Assembly (NCBI GenBank): GCA_035771175.1
Contig: CM069603.1
Location: forward strand, 23,226,286-23,290,285
From: Paratinospora sagittata
Lineage: Eukaryota > Streptophyta > Magnoliopsida > Ranunculales > Menispermaceae
Length of the DNA stretch: 64,000 nucleotides
Direction: 5' to 3'
Shown: piece by piece, positions 58,580 through 64,000 of the stretch
How the letters are laid out: each line of letters starts with the position of its first letter
Numbering within the stretch: the first letter of the stretch is position 1
The notes under the pieces: model-generated
What the model saw: only the letters and a program-made list of their open reading frames with translations
Databases searched by the model: none
What the model was told of the DNA's origin: nothing
Position numbers and translations under genes: made by a program

Positions 58580-61534
58580 TATGACGCCCCGAAAATTATT
58601 TCATCTAGCCCATAACCCAATTACACACTTGCCCAAACTCTATGTGTTGCCTTGTTATGTTTGGTGTTTGTTTGATGGTTGTTTAATATTTGTATAGTTG
58701 ATGCTTGATAATGTATATAAATATGTGTATCATAAATTGTATATGGGTCATGTTAAATTAAATTATAATGCATATGTTATTATTTATGCATGGGCCCATT
58801 AAACCATGAATTGATATGAGTTAGGATTGATTGAATAAAAGGATAAATGAGAATGAAAATTTGGTGTATTAAATGGATTGGACATTTAAAATACATGGAA
58901 GCATGAGATTGGTTAAAGTACATGTGGTTGGTATGGGTAGTATGAGACCAACACATGTGAAGGTTGGTGCATGAAAGTGGACAAGTGTCCCATGCCCACT
59001 TCTCTTCTTCAAGGAAGTGCTAGAATGAGTAAAGGGAATCAAGGAGAGAATCAAGGAGAGAATCAAGGAAGTGTTAGAAAGAGGTGAGTGGAGAGAAAGG
59101 AAAAAAAGAAGAGAAAGAAAAGAAGAGAAAGGAAAGAAGAAGAGAAAGGAGGGAGTTGCAGGAGGAAGATCTCTGCGACGTTTTCATCAAAGAGCTGGAT
59201 CTTTTCGATATATGGTCCAATTGAGCTCAAAATTTGTCAGCAAGTTCGTAGCTTATGGTTATTCATTCTGCTCGGTGGAGATCTTGATCAGAGGTTTCGT
59301 CTAAGAGATCTAACCTCTCAAACAAAGCTGGTCGGAAAGTCTAGATTTCTCGCACCATTTCTCTCAAACTTCAAGATCTCCTTAATCTACCGTTGGATGG
59401 ATATACAATTTGGGTATGTAGTGTAAAACTGATATTTCGGCATTCAGAACGATGAAGATCTTGATTAGAGGTTTCGTTTGAGAGATCTAACCTCTCAAAC
59501 AAAGCTGGTCGGAAAGTCTGGATTTCTCATGCCGTTTTGCTAAAACTTGTAGATCTCCTCAATCTACCGTTTGATGGATATAAAATTTGGATATATAGTT
59601 TATAATTGATATATCTGTATTCTGAATGATGAAGATGTTTATACGTTTAGTATTTTGTGTGATATAGTCATCTGAGTTTGAGTATTTGCAGTAGGAAAGG
59701 AGAAATGGTCTAATTAGAGACTTGTTCATAAAATATACCTATCTTTTCGGTCCACCGTTGGATTGGGCTGATATTTGGACAGAAGGTTTGTTTCTTCACA
59801 TGCTTCAATCGGTACGGTTGATTTTGTGATTACATATTTTTGTTGGTAAATTGATACATCTGAACAGAATATTAAATGAAGAATGGTAGGGTTGCTTGTA
59901 TTAGACCTAAATTTAGAATATGAACTTAGACCATTCCAAATAGCTTGCATGTCAACTATGTTGACCTAGTTGCCATTGTTGATGAACCCATGATGCAAAA
60001 TCAGTGATATACATGGCTGAACATGGTGACCTAATGTAAATCGGCAATATGGCCTAAGTATGAAAAATTTCATATTTTAGGGCTTTTAATGCTTTTGGCC
60101 TAGAATCATTGAATTGATGCAACTTATGTTTAATTAAGCATGATTAGGGTTGATTATGCTACTGATTTGGTGGTTGTGACCATATAATGGGTTAGGCCTA
60201 CTTGTGGTCAAGTGACCCAATTTGGGCATGTTAATGCCTAACGAATTGAAAATCAATATTTTTGATTAATAGAATGGTTTATGAATGAGAACTATGCATT
60301 AGAGGCCTAAGTCATGTGATTTGAGTTGAATGATGGGATTAGATGGGATTTAGGCCTATTGTTTATATGTGGGATGATTTAGGGTTGATGTGTAATGTCT
60401 ATATGATTGAGCATAGAAATTGATGTATGGTAGGATATTGATGTATGTTTCAGGATCTTGATTGGGTTGATTCGGTTTGGTGGTCGTGTGTCGTTCAATA
60501 CTCTCGCGAGGCTTGGTTGTGAGTATACTTCATTTATGATTATATCTTTTATGTCATCATATCATTTATATATATTGTATGTTGAAAGCATGAATGTGTT
60601 CTAATGTTTTGAATGATGCATTGATTTGAGAAAACCTTATGACTTTGGTTGGGCCCATCTATCTGGCTAATAGGGGGACTTAACATTGTCATAGGAGGGT
60701 TTTAGGAAAGGAAATGATTGGGGTTAACGGTACGGTGAAATAGACGTGCACTAGTAACCCCAAATAAAACATGATTGGGATCAACGGTACGGTGAAATAG
60801 ACGTGCACTAGTAACCCAATGCATGTGGAATGTGGATCCAAATTGATAAGCTTTTACTTGCATCGAACTTATTATAAATGCTTGATATCTATATGTTATG
60901 AGCTTTTAATCATGCTACACATTGACATGCATACATGATATTTATTGATGAGTATTGATAACATATTTGAATTCTATTCACTGGGCACCGTTGGCTCATC
61001 CTCATTTTCCTCTTTCAGGTCCTTCTGTCCCGAATAAGGGCAAAGGAGTAATTATATCTTGAGGGCCTTGCCTGCGAGAGAATCCAAAGCCTCGATGTGA
61101 GTTGAGAGGCATTTTGATTGAACTGTGTTTTAAATTATGAAGTATTATATTTTGGATTATGTAATTATAACACTTACCACATTGTAGTATGGGTGAGTTG
61201 GGACTTGTTAGATAGACCATGTGGGCATATGACGGTTTTTATTTGTACCCACAATTTTAGACTTTATGTGTATGTCAATTTTAATGGACTGTAGGGATTA
61301 TGATTTTATGGTTCATTTTTATGGATTATCTCTTATCTTGGATGATTAATACGGTGGGTAGTTTTGTTTAGTACCTTTTGATATTATGTCGTTGTTTGAG
61401 ATAAGGCTCGTAGGGTCTCAACCACCTCACGGGAGTTGAGAAGTGGTCGGAGATGCCTACGCCGGGCGTCCCGTCCCGGCATTCCGCATGCCATTCCCTG
61501 CGGGGTTGGTGGTCCGGGGCGCGGGGTCGCCACA
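58580..61534 (+). mobile_element. Solo LTR B2 inside A3
   Basis: 2955 bp, co-linear with the B 5' LTR over its whole length and without the inversion seen in the B 3' LTR. Perfect duplication GACAC (58575-58579 and 61535-61539). The start reads TATGACGCC where B has TGTGACGCC, so the terminal TG is mutated. The end is GGTCGCCACA. Contains the 175-bp and 55-bp internal repeats. Confidence 0.93.
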
Positions 61535-62620
61535 GACACACTTTATGACTGATTTTCAGTTGTGTGAACCATGTTATTTCCAGGTCTTGTGATTGATCTT
61601 GAACCCGTTTTGTCAATTGGAGAATTTTGGCGATTGGTTTGGCTAGACTTAGCCAATCAAGTGTGAGTGTTCTTTTACTTTTGGATTATTTATGTGTGAC
61701 ATTGTAGTATAGAAATGTTTTAAATGCTTATGTATGATGGTATGCATGTTTTAATATTCCATGAAATACATTTGAGCCTAATTCATTGGGATGACAATTT
61801 GGGTTGAGGCTCCTAGTTGGAATTTCCTCTTTTTGGAAATTCTCGTAAGTCTAGCGGTGATCCCAGTTGTGTACCCTGCAGAGGGTTTTATGGCTTGTGT
61901 ATGGGTAGGTTAGTTTAAACTAATCCTACGTGTTGCACAACCCCAGAAACCCTAATAGAATACGAGTATTGTGTGTGTGTTCGGGCGCTGTGTGTCGCAC
62001 GCCAGGCCTTGAAACCCCCATACTCCGGAGGTGTTAGGATTGCATAAGCATGACAACAAATGTTATGCATCGTCTTATGTATGACTTGATGCATTATGTT
62101 AGCATGTATGTAATTTATTTCGTCATCATGATATTTCAACTGTTTTATGATCTTACCATGTTTTATAAATGCACGTATATGCCACTTGTAAATAACGTTC
62201 ACTGAGCTGGCTGTAGCTCACACCTCACCATCTTCTTTCAGGATCTGATAGAAAATGGAAAGGGAAGGCTTGACTGCGGAGCGTCCCTTGTTTTTGTTTC
62301 ATGTAGGTGTTGTACATTTAGTTTTGTATTTTGATAATTATGTACATGATAACACCTAGTAATTGTATATTTAACACATAGTTTGGATGTGTTGGGTTTT
62401 GTATCATTTTGAAGACTATGAAATTTTATATTTGGTAATTTGGAGAAGAAATATTTTATTTCATTGTGATCATGTTAGTTGGTTGTTAAGGAAGTACTTT
62501 TATTTCTTCTTGGAGATTCGTATATGTATCTTAGGCTAACGGGACGTCGGGTGTACCGACGGAGGGTATACTCAGAGGTTTTCGTGCCGGTCATGACATC
62601 ACATATAGTGGATCATGACA

Positions 62621-63484
62621 GAGACTCTGTGGATAAACTGAGCAGATTATATGTGAGAGAGATCGTGAGATTGCATGGAGTGCCCTTGTCTATCGTGTCG
62701 GATCGAGATCCACGATTTACATCGAGGTTTTGGCAGGCTTTGCATACTCTATTTGGGACTCGTCTCTGACTCAGTACAATGTTTTATCCTTAGACAGATG
62801 GTTAGTCCAAGAGAGTGATTCAGATGCTGGAGGATATTCTCAGGTCTTGCATTTTATAGTTTGGTGGTGGTTGAGGTGAGCATTTGCCCTTGTGTGAGTT
62901 TGCTTACAACAACAGTTATCAGCCGAGCATCGGTATGGCACCGTATGAGGCTTTGTATGGAAAACCCTGTAGATCTCCAACTTGTTGGTATGAGGTGGGT
63001 GATAGGCAGTTATGGGGCCTTGATGTAGTTGTTGAGCAGACAAAGAAAGTCAAGCTGATTCGGCAGAGGCTGAAGTTAGCTCAGGACAGGCAGAAGAGTT
63101 ATTATGAGAACCGACATCGGCCGTTAGAGCTTGCAGTGGGAAATCTAGTTTTGCTGAAGGTCTCTCCACTCAAAGGTCAGATGAGGTTCGGTGTCAGGGG
63201 GAAACTTGCCCCTAGGTTTATGGGCCATTCCAGATTGTTGAGCGGATTGGACCAGTAGCGTACAGGTTGGCTCTAGCTTCTCAGCTCAAGGGTGTTCATG
63301 ATGTATTCCACGTATCGATGTTGAGGAAGTTGCATATTCATATTGTGGCTCGTCGGGTTCAGAAGCTGAGGAATAAAGATATCCCGCTGGTGCGAGTCAA
63401 ATGGCAATTCCACGATAATGTGGAGCAAACCTGGGAGCAAGAGGACCAGATGAGGGAAAAGTTTCCCGATCTTTTCACCGACTG
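62621..63484 (+). pseudogene. pol: Integrase C-terminal half and chromodomain-like tail (A)
   Basis: It continues the integrase core with [19 protein letters not shown] (second catalytic Asp), then stops where [14 protein letters not shown] sequence should be (62767 and just after). [21 protein letters not shown] and GKPCRSP follow. The C-terminal domain has NLVLLKVSP and KLAPRFMG. A frameshift near 63225 leads to VFHVSMLRK. The tail RRVQKLRNKDIPLVRVKWQFH with QTWEQEDQM is Tekay-type chromodomain sequence, apparently shortened at its start compared with element B. Ends at the stop at 63483. Confidence 0.85.
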
Positions 63485-63528
63485 AGGTTAGTTCTCTTGC
63501 TTTTATTTTGAGGACAAAATCTCTTAAG

Positions 63529-63539
63529 TTGGGGAGAGT
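63529..63539 (+). other. Polypurine tract of A
   Basis: TTGGGGAGAGT lies directly before the LTR start TGTAACGCC at 63540. Confidence 0.75.
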
Positions 63540-64000
63540 TGTAACGCCAGTACCTTAGGATGGCGTCACTTTGACCCGTAGTGTACCCATATACGTATAT
63601 GTAAACATATATGTATGTGTATATGTATTTTGATGCTCGATGCACGTAAGTTTTAGTGTCTTTGCATGATTTTAGGTCTTAGAGCGTGCGCATGAAATTT
63701 TGGAACCATCGGAGACCCGTTCGACGTCAAAACATGTCGAAAATGGTGTTTTGGATCTGATGGAGCTCGCTTTATGGAGGAAGAAATTTAGGTCACCGAT
63801 TACATCAATGTCTTTTTCTACTAGATCCGTGGTCTGATTGAGCTAAACTTTTGTCAGCTTATTCTTCTCTGATAGATCTTCATTATGCACGGTGAAGATC
63901 TTGATCGGAGTTATCTACTGTGAGTTATAAGATTCAAAACACTGTTTCACGAATTTGCGGATCTACTTACGCAGTTTTGATCAAACTGTTGAAACTCACA
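63540..64000 (+). repeat. 3' LTR of A, first 461 bp
   Basis: Starts TGTAACGCCAGTACC and is very close to the first 460 bp of the 51804 LTR, including CATATATGTATGTGTATATG and CATCGGAGACCCGTTC. The window ends inside it. Confidence 0.9.
63561..63576 (+). promoter_or_regulatory. W-box with mutated TGACGTCA in the A 3' LTR
   Basis: TGGCGTCA (one base off) at 63561-63568 and TTGACC at 63571-63576. Confidence 0.45.

Larger units (their letters stand above)
56637..62620 (+). mobile_element. Solo LTR A3 in the integrase gene of A, split by B2
   Basis: Starts TGTAGCACCCGTGCC and ends GATCATGACA with a perfect duplication GAGAC (56632-56636 and 62621-62625). Net length without B2 is about 3.0 kb. 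The integrase reading continues across it (AHFLPMSARD to [13 protein letters not shown]). A TATA-like TATTTAAG is at 57293-57300. Confidence 0.93.
51804..64000 (+). mobile_element. Element A: Tekay-type chromovirus, gag deleted, beyond window
   Basis: The start is TGTTATGCCCGTACC, and the second LTR begins at 63540 with closely matching sequence. Between them are a 5' LTR remnant, a foldback cluster in place of the rest of the LTR, gag and the front of protease, a decayed pol split by a solo A LTR, and a polypurine tract. It inserted in the 3' region of Athila element E. Its right end and target duplication are outside the window. Confidence 0.85.

Noticed and set aside
1..64000. Integrated plant pararetrovirus (Caulimoviridae)
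   Set aside because: All RT segments are accompanied by integrase and LTRs. No movement-protein or coat-protein frame was seen.

Overview
This 64-kb window is plant nuclear DNA and almost certainly heterochromatic. It is AT-rich and made almost wholly of nested LTR retrotransposons. No host gene, rRNA, tRNA gene or CRISPR array was found. The families are typical of angiosperms: Athila-type Ty3/gypsy elements with degenerate tRNA-Asp-like primer sites, Tekay-type chromoviruses with a C-terminal chromodomain-like tail, and copia-like non-autonomous elements primed by initiator Met tRNA. The species cannot be named from the sequence.

Left stack (1-12832, mostly minus strand). Element D is a large non-autonomous retrotransposon with about 2-kb LTRs, a decayed gag-like gene and 4 kb of non-coding interior. 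An Athila-type element F inserted into one D LTR. F was then broken in its gag by a copy of family C, whose LTR forms the left edge. Next come a possible solo LTR (H), two LTR fragments (J, I), some featureless DNA, and a minisatellite of about 40-bp units.

Right stack (17318-64000, plus strand). Athila element E inserted into the minisatellite. Its RNase H gene is split by element C (22495-49388, imperfect 5-bp target duplication) and resumes at 49389. C is a non-autonomous element with a gag that seems to carry a duplicated UBN2-like segment, and a second long ORF resembling the 'putative plant transposon protein' domain; both are riddled with stops. C's 5' LTR holds solo LTR G and the only complete element, chromovirus B (25454-36435, perfect duplication). 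C's 3' LTR holds two solo LTRs of chromovirus family A. E's 3' region is interrupted by chromovirus A (51804 to beyond the window). A lost its gag, which is replaced by a foldback cluster of tRNA-like repeats. A's integrase is split by a solo A LTR, itself split by a solo B LTR. That makes four levels, E > A > solo A > solo B, with perfect duplications at the two innermost.

No reading frame looks able to make a full polyprotein. The B gag is intact, but its pol carries stops and frameshifts. Many stops are the kind left by cytosine deamination. The points most worth following are the gene content of element C, a bZIP-plus-W-box module near the start of every family A LTR, CpG-containing palindromes in unrelated LTRs, the rearranged B 3' LTR, and the foldback cluster at a deletion junction.
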